A stretch of 64,000 nt of DNA from Rhodoplanes tepidamans (GCF_030813915.1 NZ_JAUSUJ010000007.1:62001-126000); one strand, 5' to 3'. Shown: positions 9,730-19,296, numbered from the stretch's first letter. The notes: generated from the sequence alone by a model not told the origin. Numbers and translations are program-made.

Positions 9730-12255
9730 TCACAGCCGTCCCGTCAGCCGGATGCCGACCAGCCGTCCGTCGCCGATGGTCGCCTCGTTGTAGACGCCGC
9801 CGCTCGGCGCCGAGATGCTGGTCAGGTACTGCTCGTCGAACAGGTTGCGGACGAACACCGAGACGGTGGCGTGCTTCGTCTCCCAGCCGACCCGCGCATT
9901 GGCGACCGTGAAGGAGCCGACCCAGCGCATCGGGTCGTTGCCGGGATCGCCGGCGCTGTAGTAGCCGTGCGTGTAGGAGACGTCGCCGGCGACGAAGAAG
10001 CCGGTGTGGTGCTTCCAGATGCCGCCGATCGCCGCCGTGACGGTCGGCGACTCCGGGAACTGGTTGCCGCTGAAGTCGCCCGAGAACGTGACGGCCTCGT
10101 CGAAGCGGGTGCGCAGCAGGCCGAGCGAGCCGAACATGGTCAGCTCGTCGGTGACGCGGGCGCGGCCCTCGATCTCGGCGCCGTAGACATGCGACTTGCC
10201 GGCGTTCTGGGTGATGCTGGTGCCGCGCACCAGCGGATTGTCGACGACGATCTGCTGGTCCGTGTAGTCGTACCAGAAGACGTTGGCGTTGAGCTGCAGG
10301 CGGTTGTCGAGCCAGCGCGACCGCCAGGCCAGCTCGTAGGACCACAGGAACTCCGGCGCCACCGTGTTGACGCTGCCGGTGCCGGCGACCGCCTCGGCGA
10401 AGCCCGCCCGGTAGCCGCGGTTGATGGTGGCGGCGAGCGTCTGGTCCGGAGTGAGGTCGTAGGCGAGCCCGCCCTTGGGCAGGAACACGGTGTTCTCGGT
10501 GGTGCCGCTCTGGTTCAGCGCGACGTTCATGAAGGTGTCGAAGTCGAGCGCGACGCCGTCGGTGCTGTTCGAGACCTTGTCGCGCAGGATGCGGCCGCCG
10601 GCGATGAGGGTCCAGCGCTCGGCGAAGCGGAAGCGCAGGTCGGCGTAGCCGGCGACCGACTCGGTGCGGTTGGCGAGCGTCAGGTCCTGGATCAGCAGCG
10701 GGAAGCCGAACGCCGTGGTGTCGATCCGGGATTTCGTGTCGTTGGTGAAGCGGCCGCCGAACAGGCCGAACACGCCGCTCACCGCCCAGCCGGCCGGATC
10801 GAAGACGAGGCGCAGATCCTGCGAGAAGTCGCCGCCGTCGCGGACCTCGGCACGCTGGAAGGAGGCGCCGTTCGGGGTCGAGATCGCCGCCGCGGTGTCG
10901 ACATAGGCGGTGAGCGACTTCACGGTCCAGCCCGGCGCCACCTCGTAGCTGAGATCGGCGACGTAGTTGTTCACCTTGGTCTCGCGGAACTCGACCGAGG
11001 AGTTGGTCGAGTCGAAGCGGCGGGCGAAGAAGTCCGGGCCGGTGACCGCCGTCACGGCCGGCTTGTCGCGGGTGTGGCTCACCGTGAACAGGCCGGTGAG
11101 GCCGGGCGCCCACTCGGGCGTCACCAGCACCTTGCCGCGGATCTGGTCGAACTCGTCGCGCCCCAGCGAGGCGACGCTCGGGTCCGTGTAGGTGATCGCC
11201 TTCTCCTCGCGGAAGGTCTGGCCGGCGATGCGCACCGCCACCTGGTTCGGCACCACGGCGCCCGACACCGCGAAGGCGCCGGATTTCCACTCGTCCGTGC
11301 CGACCTGCCCCTCGACGATCGCCTCCGGCGTGAAGGTCGGGTCCTTGGTCTTCACCAGCACGGCCCCGCCCAGCGAGTTGCGGCCCTGCAGGGTGGACTG
11401 CGGGCCGCGCAGCACCTCGATCTGCTCGACGTCCCAGACGCCGCGGGCGCCGCGCCGCGTCGCCTCGCCGTTCTGGATGGCGCCGTCGATCACCACCGAG
11501 ATGATCGGCGCCGAGTTGGTCGGCTGGGTGACGCCCTCGGAGTTGAGGCCGCGGATGACGAAGCCGTTGTTGCCGCGGTTGGCCGGCGCCGAGCGCACAT
11601 TGGCGAGCAGCTCGAAGGAGCGCTTCAGGTCGGGGATGCCGAGCTCCTGGATCTCCTGGCCGGTGACGACGCCGATGCTGGTGTAGGTGCGGAAATAGTC
11701 GCGGGCGACCTTCTCGCCCTGCACCGTGATGGCGTCGAGCAGCACGACGCCCGCCTCGCCGCCGCCGTCCGGCGCCTGGGCGAAGGCGCTGACGATGGTG
11801 GCCGTGGTCGGGCCGGTCATCCGGTAGACGAGGCCGCTGCCGTGCAGGAGCCGCTGCAGGGCGGCGCCCGGCGTCATGGTGCCCTCGACGGCCGGCGAAA
11901 CGAAATCACCCGCCGCGGCGGACGAGAAGCCGACCTGCCAGCCGGTGACCCGGACGAAGGCGTCGATGGCGCCCGCCAGCGGCTGGCGCGGAATGGAGAA
12001 GCTGGTCGGCGTGCCCGCCTCGGCCGCCGCCGGCCGGGCAGTGTCCCGCGCCTGGGCGAGCGCCGGATCGGCCGCGGCGAGCCCGAGCAGCGCCGCCAGC
12101 GGCGCCGCGATCCGCGGCCATCCCGCCAGGGGTCGGCGCGCGACCGTGCTGTGCAACGCCTGGCTGCGCAACGCTCGGCTGCGCAGCTCTTGGCGCGGTC
12201 CTGCGACGACGCGACGATCAGCGCCGGCCGGGCCGGCGACGGGCTTCGGTGCCAT
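9730..12255 (-). CDS. TonB-dependent transducer/receptor with STN domain (FecA-like)
   Basis: The protein has 841 residues from the ATG at 12255; the open frame extends further, but that part lies over fecR. After a long N-terminus (hydrophobic core IAAPLAALLGLAA, cleavage near ADPALAQA) comes a secretin/TonB STN signalling domain (SFSIPRQPLAGAIDAFVRVTG). Next are a TonB-box-like LLDAITVQGEK, the plug (IQELGIPDLKRSFELLANV, IEVLRGPQSTLQGRNSLGGAV) and a beta-barrel ending in GIRLTGRL. An STN domain marks a receptor that signals to a FecR/FecI pair, which lies just upstream. It probably imports a ferric siderophore across the outer membrane. The ligand is unknown. Confidence 0.92.
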   Translation of the reverse strand: MAPKPVAGPAGADRRVVAGPRQELRSRALRSQALHSTVARRPLAGWPRIAAPLAALLGLAAADPALAQARDTARPAAAEAGTPTSFSIPRQPLAGAIDAFVRVTGWQVGFSSAAAGDFVSPAVEGTMTPGAALQRLLHGSGLVYRMTGPTTATIVSAFAQAPDGGGEAGVVLLDAITVQGEKVARDYFRTYTSIGVVTGQEIQELGIPDLKRSFELLANVRSAPANRGNNGFVIRGLNSEGVTQPTNSAPIISVVIDGAIQNGEATRRGARGVWDVEQIEVLRGPQSTLQGRNSLGGAVLVKTKDPTFTPEAIVEGQVGTDEWKSGAFAVSGAVVPNQVAVRIAGQTFREEKAITYTDPSVASLGRDEFDQIRGKVLVTPEWAPGLTGLFTVSHTRDKPAVTAVTGPDFFARRFDSTNSSVEFRETKVNNYVADLSYEVAPGWTVKSLTAYVDTAAAISTPNGASFQRAEVRDGGDFSQDLRLVFDPAGWAVSGVFGLFGGRFTNDTKSRIDTTAFGFPLLIQDLTLANRTESVAGYADLRFRFAERWTLIAGGRILRDKVSNSTDGVALDFDTFMNVALNQSGTTENTVFLPKGGLAYDLTPDQTLAATINRGYRAGFAEAVAGTGSVNTVAPEFLWSYELAWRSRWLDNRLQLNANVFWYDYTDQQIVVDNPLVRGTSITQNAGKSHVYGAEIEGRARVTDELTMFGSLGLLRTRFDEAVTFSGDFSGNQFPESPTVTAAIGGIWKHHTGFFVAGDVSYTHGYYSAGDPGNDPMRWVGSFTVANARVGWETKHATVSVFVRNLFDEQYLTSISAPSGGVYNEATIGDGRLVGIRLTGRL

Positions 12256-12371
12256 GACGGTCCCCCACTCGGCACGGCCGCCCGCGGCGGCCATGCTCCC
12301 CGACTCCCGAGACGATCGAGGGCCGGCGATCTCACAAACGAGGTTTGGGGGGCGCCTCGCCGTCCGGACGG

Positions 12372-13433
12372 TCAGCGCAGGATCAGCACGTGGTCGGACA
12401 GGCGGGTCAGGCGGGCGCCGACCGCGTCGGCCAGCGAGGCGACCACCAGGGCGGGGTCGTCGATTCGGTAGTTGCCGCTCACCCGCAGGGCTTCGAGGCG
12501 GCGGTCGGCGACGATGATGACGCCGCGGTGATAGCGCCGCAGCTCGTCGAGGACGCGGCCGAGCGGCCGGTCGCGGAAGCGCAGGCGGCCGTCCAGCCAG
12601 GCGAAGGCGGTGTCGCCGTCGACCGCCGCGACCCGGCCGGCACCGGCCGCCCCGACCGAGACGGCCTGCAGCGGCGCCAGCGTGACGGAAGCGGCGGCCG
12701 CCGGCGCGGCGGCGAGCGGCCGCACCGCGAGCCGCCCGCGCTGCAGCACCACGTCGTCGGCCGTGTCGCCGGCCCGCACCGCGAAGGCGGTGCCGACCAC
12801 CTCGACATCGGCGAAATGGCCGGTGACGTGGAACGGCCGGTCGGGATCGCGGACGACGTCGAGAAAGGCCTCGCCGCGGATCAGCCGGACGGTCCGCCGG
12901 TCGGCGGCGAAGTCGAGGCCGACCGCAGTGTCGCTGTTGAGGACCAGGGTCGAGCCGTCGGGCAGCACCACGCGGTCCTGCCGGCCGGTCGCGGTGACGT
13001 GGTCGGCGCCGAGGTCGCGCACGACCCGCACCAGCTCGGGCGCCGCGACTGCGATCGCCAGCGCCGCCGCCACGGCCGCGAGCCGGCGCCGCCAGACGCC
13101 GGCCCGGCGCACCGGGGTTCCGTCGAGCCGCACCGCCGGCCCGACGCCGCGGCGGACCGTGCCGAGCCCGACCGGGCCGTGGCCGCGCGCCCCGCCCTGC
13201 CGGCCCGCCGCCGACGCCAGCTCGGCCGAGCCCCACAGCCCCGCCACCCGGGCGAAGGCCGCGGCATGGCGCGGATCGCCGGCCCGCCAGGCCTCGAACT
13301 CGGCGCGCACGCGCGGATCGGCCTTCGCCGCGTCGAGCCGCAGGAGCCAGGCGAGCGCGTCGTCGTCGACCGGATCGAGGCGCGGCGGTCCGCCCGGGCT
13401 GCGGTGGTTCGGCGCGTCGGACTGGGAGGTCAT
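12372..13433 (-). CDS. fecR: FecR-family anti-sigma regulator
   Basis: A 353-residue protein. The N-terminal cytoplasmic part has the FecR pattern ALAWLLRLDAAKADPRVRAEFEAWRAGDPRHAAAFARVAGLW, written here only as a description of its Trp-rich helix (residues 25-68). One TM segment (LAAVAAALAIAVAAPEL) crosses the inner membrane. The periplasmic FecR domain includes VVLPDGSTLVLNSDT and VVGTAFAVR, and the C-terminal STN-like part binds the receptor signalling domain. It relays ligand occupancy from the transducer to the sigma factor. It lies between the sigma factor gene (72 bp away) and the receptor gene (116 bp away), the standard fecI-fecR-fecA order. Confidence 0.9.
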   Translation of the reverse strand: MTSQSDAPNHRSPGGPPRLDPVDDDALAWLLRLDAAKADPRVRAEFEAWRAGDPRHAAAFARVAGLWGSAELASAAGRQGGARGHGPVGLGTVRRGVGPAVRLDGTPVRRAGVWRRRLAAVAAALAIAVAAPELVRVVRDLGADHVTATGRQDRVVLPDGSTLVLNSDTAVGLDFAADRRTVRLIRGEAFLDVVRDPDRPFHVTGHFADVEVVGTAFAVRAGDTADDVVLQRGRLAVRPLAAAPAAAASVTLAPLQAVSVGAAGAGRVAAVDGDTAFAWLDGRLRFRDRPLGRVLDELRRYHRGVIIVADRRLEALRVSGNYRIDDPALVVASLADAVGARLTRLSDHVLILR

Positions 13434-13505
13434 GCGCTCACGCGAATCGTCGATCCGACGGCATCTGTCAAATGAACCGCCCCCCGGGGGGCGCCGCGCT
13501 GAAGT

Positions 13506-14021
13506 TCAGCGCCGCTCGGCGCGCGCCATGGCGTCGAGGCAGTGCGCCATGGCCAGACGGATGTCGTTGTAGACCGTGTTGGGCGAGACGCCGAGATGCG
13601 CCGCGATGCGCGGATAGGGCCAGCCGTGGATGCGGCTGAGGAACAGCACCTCGCGGGTGCGCGCCGGCAGGTCCGCCAGCACGCTCTCGAACAACGCCAG
13701 GCGCTGCCGGTCGATGATCTCGACCTCGGGCGAGGGATGCTCGGACGGCACGTCCAGGAACGCCTCCTCGTCGACCGGCTCGACCTCGACCCGTCGCTTC
13801 ACCCCGGTGCTGCGCAGATGGTCGAGCGCGAGATTGCGGGCGGTCTGGTAGAGAAAGGCCTGGACGTGCTCGACCGGGCGCTGCGCCATGGCGCGCGCCA
13901 CCCGCAGATAGGATTCCTGAACGAGGTCCTCGGCCGTCGCCTCGCAGCGCACGATGCGGGTGAGCGCGCCGACGAGCGCGCTCCGCTGCGCCAGAAACAG
14001 ACTGTCCAGTGCGCTGCGCAC
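13506..14021 (-). CDS. fecI: ECF sigma factor, FecI type
   Basis: The protein has 171 residues if it starts at GTG 14021 (VRSALDSLFLAQRSALVGAL). Another GTG at 14051 would add ten Arg-rich residues; no ATG is available. Region 2 contains EDLVQESYLRVARA and FLYQTARNLALDHLRS. Region 4 has LPARTREVLFLSRIHGWPYPRIAAHLGVSPNTVYNDI with its helix-turn-helix. It directs RNA polymerase to the downstream receptor operon when FecR is activated. The order fecI-fecR-fecA-PepSY on one strand suggests one regulon. The longer open frame upstream has no sigma-like content. Confidence 0.88.
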   Translation of the reverse strand: MRSALDSLFLAQRSALVGALTRIVRCEATAEDLVQESYLRVARAMAQRPVEHVQAFLYQTARNLALDHLRSTGVKRRVEVEPVDEEAFLDVPSEHPSPEVEIIDRQRLALFESVLADLPARTREVLFLSRIHGWPYPRIAAHLGVSPNTVYNDIRLAMAHCLDAMARAERR

Positions 14022-14411
14022 CCCTCGCCCCCGCCTGCCGCGGCCCCGCACCGCGTCATCGCCGTGTCGTCGTCGCCGCGTCGAACGCGCGTCGCGCCGA
14101 AGCTCTTCCCGGCTCCGCCAAAATAAGTCCGCAGCACCGGGCTTGCCAACGTAGAAATCCTCCAAACTATTGTTGTATCGAACTATTCTGAACACTTTCG
14201 GGCGCCGGGGGCGGCGCCGGCAACATTGGACCACCGCCCCGGATCCGGCGCCGAAACCGGTCTGCACCGGGTCGCGGGCGATCCGGAACCGGCGCGGCGG
14301 CCGGCGCGCGGCTGCCCCGCCGAGGCGCGGCCCCTGCCGGGCATGTCGGCCCATGGCCGGGGCGCCGGTGCCGTGCCACGATGCGCCGTTCTGCTCTGCC
14401 GGGGGACCGCC
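14022..14411. other. Divergent intergenic region between fecI and the YCII gene
   Basis: 390 bp that must hold the promoters of both flanking genes. A locally AT-rich stretch at 14155-14200 (aactattgttgtatcgaact) is the likeliest promoter zone for fecI. I see no convincing Fur, RirA or Irr box and no gene. Confidence 0.5.
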
Positions 14412-15032
14412 ATGCTGCATTTCGTCTACGGCCGCGACCGCGCCGGCGCCGGGCCGACCCGGCGGGCGCTCCTGAAGGACCACTGGGCCTTCATGACCCC
14501 CTATATCGACCGCATGGTCGCGCGCGGCCCGACCATGTCGGAGGACGGCCGCCTGCCGACCGGCAGCCTGCACATCGTCGACCTCGCCGATGAGGACGCC
14601 GTGCGGGTGTTCGCCGAGGCGGATCCGCTGGCCAGGGGCGGCGTGTTCGAGGAGATCGTGGTCCGCGGCTTCGAGAACCTCACCGGCCGCACCATGTGGC
14701 AGTTCGCCGGCGATCCGGCGAACCCGCGCTTCCTGTTCGTCGGCGAGGCGGACGCGGTGCCGGACGTGCAGGCGGACGGGATCGTGGCGGCGCAGCGCAC
14801 GCTGCTGGCCCGGCCGGAGGCGGCCCGCGCCGTCATCGTCGCCGGGCCGCTGCGCGATCCCGAGAGCGGCCGCTGGCGTGGCACAGCGGTGCTGCTCGAG
14901 GCGCCCGACCGCGCCGCCGCCGAGTGGCTGCTCGCCGCCGATCCGGCCGCCTCGCTCTACGACCGCACCGCGCTGCACCGCTGGCGGTTCGGCGGCGCCG
15001 AGAACCTGCAGGATCTGATCGGCGGGGCGTGA
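14412..15032 (+). CDS. Tandem YCII-domain protein
   Basis: The protein has 206 residues from the ATG at 14412. It contains two tandem YciI-like (ferredoxin-fold) domains, roughly residues 1-95 and 105-200. The first has LLKDHWAFM with a central histidine, then GRLPTGSLHIVDLADEDAV and ADPLARGGVFEEI; the second has LLARPEAARAVIVAGPL, LLEAPDRAAAEWLLAADP and SLYDRTALHRW. YCII proteins are small dimeric enzymes of uncertain chemistry; some dehydrochlorinate or act as accessory proteins. The duplicated form could act as a pseudo-dimer. The in-frame extension upstream to 14226 is Arg/Pro-rich and not credible. Confidence 0.75.
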   Translation: MLHFVYGRDRAGAGPTRRALLKDHWAFMTPYIDRMVARGPTMSEDGRLPTGSLHIVDLADEDAVRVFAEADPLARGGVFEEIVVRGFENLTGRTMWQFAGDPANPRFLFVGEADAVPDVQADGIVAAQRTLLARPEAARAVIVAGPLRDPESGRWRGTAVLLEAPDRAAAEWLLAADPAASLYDRTALHRWRFGGAENLQDLIGGA

Positions 15033-15089
15033 CGGCGCGCCGTGACGCCGGCCCGTGAGACCGGCCCGTGACGCCGGGCCGCCGGCGCC

Positions 15090-15341
15090 TCACTGGACCG
15101 GCGAGCCGGGCACCCGTCCGTAGCGCAGATCGACGGCGATCCGGCCGAGCAGATCGGCGGTCCAGCCTTCGCCGCCGGTGGCCACCATGCGGGCCAGGGC
15201 CTCGCACAGCAGCACCGAGACCACCGTCTCGGTGCCGATGCCGGCCGCTTCGGCCGCCGTGATCGCCTCCGCCACCAGGGCCTGCGCAGCGGCAAAGCGC
15301 GGCGGCCCCGGGCTGGGCGCATTGCCGTCGCCACGACTCAT
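15090..15341 (-). CDS. Small helical protein of unknown function
   Basis: 83 residues from the ATG at 15341 (MSRGDGNAPSPGPPRF). The composition is convincingly protein-like and alpha-helical: AQALVAEAITAAEAAGIGTETVVSVLLCEALARMV is amphipathic, followed by GGEGWTADLLGRIAVDLRYGRV. I do not recognise the family. It is convergent with the YCII gene and divergent from the globin gene. No signal peptide or membrane segment is visible. It could also start at the upstream ATG at 15368. Confidence 0.55.
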   Translation of the reverse strand: MSRGDGNAPSPGPPRFAAAQALVAEAITAAEAAGIGTETVVSVLLCEALARMVATGGEGWTADLLGRIAVDLRYGRVPGSPVQ

Positions 15342-15602
15342 GACTCGTCCTTCGACCCCGGCGGGCATCGCTGGCCCGCCGCCCGGTCGGCAGGACCGGG
15401 TGCGGTGCGATTTACTGTGACGTTATATCGTCCGTCAATCGGTCCGCCCGCACGGGCGGCGGCCCCTGACCGCGTTCCGGCGGCGCCTCTCTTCGCAACG
15501 CCACACGAGAATGGTATTCCTGGCTGGATAAATTCCGGACATGGTGCATCACGGCAGACACCACGACTCCGGAGGCGCCGCGCCGACATTCGTCAAAACG
15601 CC

Positions 15603-16034
15603 ATGTACGACAGGATCATGGAACCGTTGTCTCAGATCGAGGTCGAACACGTGCGCGGCTCCTTCGACCGCGTCTGGGCGGAGTCGCGACGGCTGTCGGA
15701 CCTGTTCTATGCCCGGCTGTTCGAGACCGCGCCCGAGGTGCGGCCGCTGTTCCGCGGCGACCTCGACGAGCAGAAGCAGAAGTTTCTCGGGACGCTCGCC
15801 GTGATCGTCGGCAGCCTGGAGAACGCGGCCGTGCTGATGCCGGCGGCCGCCAGCCTCGCCCGCCAGCATGTCGGCTACGGGGTGGAGCCCGGGCACTATC
15901 CGGTGGTCGGCGAGGCGCTGCTGTGGAGCCTGGAGCGCTGCCTCGGCGCCGGCTGGACGCCCGAGACCGCCGCCGCCTGGCAGCGCGCCTATGCGGCCGT
16001 CACGGCCCACATGGTGGCGAGCGCCTATTCCTGA
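15603..16034 (+). CDS. Single-domain bacterial globin
   Basis: The protein has 143 residues from the ATG at 15603. It matches the single-domain/flavohaemoglobin-type globin fold: FYARLFETAPEVRPLF covers helix B and the CD corner, and the proximal haem-binding histidine is H89 in ARQHVGYGV. It ends with the helix H segment QRAYAAVTAHMVASAY. No FAD or NAD domain follows, so it is Vitreoscilla-haemoglobin-like rather than Hmp. Such proteins bind oxygen or detoxify NO. No FNR or NsrR site is evident in the 234-bp region upstream. It is followed by a hairpin and is convergent with the fabI-like gene. Confidence 0.85.
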   Translation: MYDRIMEPLSQIEVEHVRGSFDRVWAESRRLSDLFYARLFETAPEVRPLFRGDLDEQKQKFLGTLAVIVGSLENAAVLMPAAASLARQHVGYGVEPGHYPVVGEALLWSLERCLGAGWTPETAAAWQRAYAAVTAHMVASAYS

Positions 16035-16035
16035 C

Positions 16036-16063
16036 GGAGCCGGCCCGCGTCAGCCGCGGCTCC
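16036..16063 (+). terminator. Possible terminator hairpin after the globin gene
   Basis: GGAGCCG (16036-16042) pairs with CGGCTCC (16057-16063) two bases after the stop. It lacks a T-tract. The remaining gap to 16288 shows no gene. Confidence 0.4.
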
Positions 16064-16288
16064 GGACGGAGCGGCGCGCCGATCCGGCCGTACCGGCTCG
16101 GCATGTCCTGGGCTCGGACGGCGAGCCCTCGAGCCAGACCACAGGTCGCTGCGGCCGGTCGGCGCGGCTCGTTCTCCGGACCCGTTCTCCGTGACCGCCG
16201 TCGACGCCGTAGGTTGGAGACGGGAAGCTGCCGGAGGGGGCGCCCCGCCGATCTGCCGACCGGCGGAGCGTCCCGCTCGGACGGCCGA

Positions 16289-17116
16289 TCAGGCGACGTT
16301 GTGACGGCCGGCGTCGACGAAGATCGTGTCACCGGTCATGCCGGACGCGCCGCCGCCGACCAGGAAGGCGACGGTGCGGCCGACCTCGGCGATGTCGACG
16401 AGGCGTCCGGCCGGACTCCTCGCGACGGCGTCGGCGACGAGATCGTCGAAGGCGGCGATTCCGCTCGCCGCACGGGTCTTCAGCGGCCCGGGCGAAACCG
16501 CATAGACGCGGATGCCGGCCTCGCCGAGCTCGGCGGCGAGATAGCGCGTGGTCGACTGCAGGGCCGACTTCACCGGCCCCATCAAGTTGTAGTTGCTGAC
16601 GACCTTGTCGGCCCCGTAATAGCTCATCGTCACCATGACGCCGCCGTCGCTCATCAGCGGCTCCGCGAAGCGCGCCATCTCGATGAAGGAATAGCACGAC
16701 ACCCGCATCGCCTGCTGGAAGCCGGCGAGAGAGCAATCGACCACTCGCCCGTGCAGGTCGTCGCGCGGCGCGAAGGCGATCGAGTGGACGAGGAAATCGA
16801 GTCGGCCCCACTCTCGGCGAATGCGCTCGAAGACCGCCTCCATCTCGCCCGGACGCTCGACGTCGAGCGGCATCAGCAGGCTCGCCCCGATCTGCTCGGC
16901 GAGCGGCCGGACGTACTTCTCGGCCTTCTCGTTCAGATAGGTCAGGGCGACCTCGCCGCCGAATGCCCGCAGCTTGGCGGCGCAGCCGAAGGCGATGCTC
17001 TGCTCGTTCGCGACCCCGACCACCAGGCCGCGCTTCCCGGCCAGCATCTCGCCGATCGGGGTGTCGGGGTTCCAGACCTTCGGCAGCGGGTCGACCGGTC
17101 TCGTCGCATTCGTCAT
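16289..17116 (-). CDS. FabI-family enoyl reductase, proposed crotonyl-CoA reductase of the C4 module
   Basis: The protein has 275 residues from the ATG at 17116. It is a divergent short-chain dehydrogenase of the FabI branch: the NADH-binding segment is GLVVGVANEQSIAFG, and the catalytic Tyr-x6-Lys is Y176-x6-K183 in NYNLMGPVKSA, preceded by SYYGADKV. It ends with GMTGDTIFVDAGRHNVA. FabI normally reduces enoyl-ACP in fatty-acid synthesis. Here it is the last gene of an operon with thiolase, crotonase and hydroxybutyryl-CoA dehydrogenase, and no acyl-CoA dehydrogenase or ETF gene is nearby. I infer that it may reduce crotonyl-CoA to butyryl-CoA. A second housekeeping fabI elsewhere would support this. 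Triclosan-target ACP reductase remains the alternative. Confidence 0.8.
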   Translation of the reverse strand: MTNATRPVDPLPKVWNPDTPIGEMLAGKRGLVVGVANEQSIAFGCAAKLRAFGGEVALTYLNEKAEKYVRPLAEQIGASLLMPLDVERPGEMEAVFERIRREWGRLDFLVHSIAFAPRDDLHGRVVDCSLAGFQQAMRVSCYSFIEMARFAEPLMSDGGVMVTMSYYGADKVVSNYNLMGPVKSALQSTTRYLAAELGEAGIRVYAVSPGPLKTRAASGIAAFDDLVADAVARSPAGRLVDIAEVGRTVAFLVGGGASGMTGDTIFVDAGRHNVA

Positions 17117-17196
17117 GATTCGTTCCTTCGTCTTCGAACTCTCGGGAGAGGAGAGAGAGGCGCGCGGCGTACCGGCCACCTCTCGAAATCGGCGCG

Positions 17197-18372
17197 TCAG
17201 CGCTCGAGACACATGGCGACGCCCATGCCGCCGCCGATGCACAGCGTGGCGAGCCCCTTCTTCGCGTCGCGCCGGCGCATCTCGTGGAGCAGCGTGACGA
17301 GGATGCGGGCGCCGGAGGCGCCGATCGGATGACCGAGGGCGATGGCGCCGCCGTTGACGTTCACCTTGTCGACGTCGAAGCCGAGATCCCGGTTGACCGC
17401 GCAGGCCTGGGCCGCGAACGCCTCGTTGGCCTCGACCAGGTCGAGATCGCCTGCGGTCCAGCCGGCGCGTTTCAGGGCCAGACGCGAGGCCGGGATCGGG
17501 CCGGTGCCCATGATGCTGGGATCGACACCGGCATGCCCCCAGGAGGCGATGCGGGCGAGCGGGGTCTTGCCCTCCTTCGCCGCCCGGTCCGCCCGCATCA
17601 GCACCAGCGCAGCGGCGCCGTCGTTGATGCCGGACGCGTTGCCGGCGGTCACGGTGCCGTCCTTGGCGAACGCCGGGCGCAGCTTGGCGAGCGCCTCGAG
17701 GGTCGTGCCGTGCTTCGGGTACTCGTCGGTGTCGACCACGATGTCGCCCTTGCGCGACTTCACCGTGACCGGAACGATCTCGTCCTTGAACCTGCCGGCC
17801 TTCTGTGCGGCCTCCGCCTTGGCTTGCGACGCGCAGGCGAACTCGTCCTGCATCTGGCGCGAAATCTCCCACTGCCTGGCGACGTTCTCGGCGGTGTTTC
17901 CCATGTGATAGCCGTTGAAGATCTCCCACAGCCCGTCCCGGACCATGGTGTCGAGCATCGCGAGATCGCCCATCTTCGTTCCGGCGCGCAGGTGGGCGCA
18001 GTGCGGCGCGAGGCTCATCGATTCCTGGCCGCCGGCGATCACGATGTCCGAATCGCCGACCTTGATGGCCTGACAGGCCAGCGCGACCGAGCGCAGGCCC
18101 GAGCCGCACACCTGATTGATGCACATCGCCGGGCTCTCGACCGGAATGCCCGCGGCGATGGCGGCCTGGCGCGGCGGGTTCTGCCCCTGCCCTGCGGTGA
18201 GCACCTGGCCGAAGATCACTTCGGACACCTCGGCAGGCGCGACGCCGGCGCGCGCGAGCGCGGCCGCCATGGCGACCCTGCCGAGCTCGTGCGCCGGAAG
18301 GCCGGCGAAGGCCCCGTTGAACGCGCCGATGGGCGTGCGCGCGGCCGATACGATGACGATGTCGTCTGTCAT
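17197..18372 (-). CDS. atoB: Acetyl-CoA C-acetyltransferase (thiolase)
   Basis: A 391-residue protein, full length for a biosynthetic/degradative thiolase II. It condenses two acetyl-CoA to acetoacetyl-CoA or runs in reverse. The nucleophile is C89 in [31 protein letters not shown] with its histidine, and CIGGGMGVA with the second cysteine are all intact. It starts at 18372 ([16 protein letters not shown]). It lies between fabI-like (80-bp gap) and crotonase (116-bp gap) on the same strand. In this setting it would supply or consume acetoacetyl-CoA for the C4 pathway. It could equally serve polyhydroxybutyrate synthesis (PhaA). Confidence 0.93.
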   Translation of the reverse strand: MTDDIVIVSAARTPIGAFNGAFAGLPAHELGRVAMAAALARAGVAPAEVSEVIFGQVLTAGQGQNPPRQAAIAAGIPVESPAMCINQVCGSGLRSVALACQAIKVGDSDIVIAGGQESMSLAPHCAHLRAGTKMGDLAMLDTMVRDGLWEIFNGYHMGNTAENVARQWEISRQMQDEFACASQAKAEAAQKAGRFKDEIVPVTVKSRKGDIVVDTDEYPKHGTTLEALAKLRPAFAKDGTVTAGNASGINDGAAALVLMRADRAAKEGKTPLARIASWGHAGVDPSIMGTGPIPASRLALKRAGWTAGDLDLVEANEAFAAQACAVNRDLGFDVDKVNVNGGAIALGHPIGASGARILVTLLHEMRRRDAKKGLATLCIGGGMGVAMCLER

Positions 18373-18488
18373 TTGGAGAAGTCCTCGATCGATTGATGCT
18401 CCCGGACGCGACGTGTCGTCGGGACCGGTCGCTGCATGCGCCCTCGCTCCGGGGGCACGGGAGAAACGGGGTGTCAGCGGGTGCCGTA

Positions 18489-19274
18489 TCAGCGGGTGCC
18501 GTAGACGGGCTTTCGCTTCTCGACGAAGGCGGTCATGCCTTCCTTCTGGTCGGGAGCCGCGAAGCACAGCCCGAACAGCTCGGCCTCGTAGGCGATGGCG
18601 GATCCGAGATCGACGTTCATCCCCTCGTTGGCCGCGGCCTTGCAGTAGCCCACGGCGACCGGGCTGCGCGAGGCGATCTTCCCGGCCATGGCGAGCGCCT
18701 CCTCGAGCGCCCGACCGACCGGCACCACCTTGTTGACGAGACCGATCCTGAAGGCTTCTGCGGCGTCGATGACATCGGCCGTGAAGAGCAGCTCCTTGGC
18801 GCGCCCCGTCCCGACGAGACGCGGCAGCCTCTGGGACCCGCCGAAGCCCGGGGTGATGCCGAGACTGCTTTCCGGCTGCCCGAAGCGGGCGTTCTCGGCG
18901 GCGATGCGGATGTCGCAGGCCATCGCCAGCTCGCAACCGCCGCCGAGAGCGAAGCCGTTGACGGCGGCGATCACCGGCTGCGGCAAGGCCTCGATGGCGG
19001 CGAAGACCTTCTGGCCGAACTTTCCCCAGTTGCGGGCTTCGGTCGCCGACATCGCCTGCATCTCGGTGATGTCGGCACCGGCGACGAAGGCCTTCTCCCC
19101 GCGGCCGGTGAATATCACCACCTGAACCGACGTGTCTTCGGCGAGGGTGCCGACCACCTTCGACAGCTCGGCGAGGGTGGCGGCGTTCAGCGCATTGAGG
19201 GCCTTCGGCCGGTCGATCGTGACGATGGCGATGCCGTCCCGGTGCTCGACCAGGAGATTCTCGTAGGTGTTCAT
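18489..19274 (-). CDS. crt: Short-chain enoyl-CoA hydratase (crotonase)
   Basis: A 261-residue crotonase-fold enzyme. The oxyanion-hole segments are KAFVAGADI and [16 protein letters not shown]. The two catalytic glutamates lie in GGGCELA and [15 protein letters not shown]. It interconverts crotonyl-CoA and (S)-3-hydroxybutyryl-CoA. The wording of many segments ([40 protein letters not shown]) closely resembles clostridial Crt from memory, more than typical alphaproteobacterial FadB modules. It lies 22 bp downstream of hbd and upstream of the thiolase in the same direction. Confidence 0.92.
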   Translation of the reverse strand: MNTYENLLVEHRDGIAIVTIDRPKALNALNAATLAELSKVVGTLAEDTSVQVVIFTGRGEKAFVAGADITEMQAMSATEARNWGKFGQKVFAAIEALPQPVIAAVNGFALGGGCELAMACDIRIAAENARFGQPESSLGITPGFGGSQRLPRLVGTGRAKELLFTADVIDAAEAFRIGLVNKVVPVGRALEEALAMAGKIASRSPVAVGYCKAAANEGMNVDLGSAIAYEAELFGLCFAAPDQKEGMTAFVEKRKPVYGTR

Positions 19275-19296
19275 GGGAACGCTCTTCGGAAGGGGA

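Noticed and set aside
12256-13236. N-terminal extension of the TonB receptor frame
   Set aside because: The extension overlaps fecR in another frame and contains only Arg/Ala/Gly-rich sequence; the signal peptide starts after ATG 12255.
14155-14200. Iron-responsive (Irr/RirA/Fur) box before fecI
   Set aside because: The AT-rich stretch has no clear TTTAGAA-type or TGA-N9-TCA palindrome, so I do not call an operator.
14050-14978. Much longer version of the FecI frame
   Set aside because: Everything upstream of about 14051 lacks sigma-factor content and overlaps the YCII gene on the other strand.
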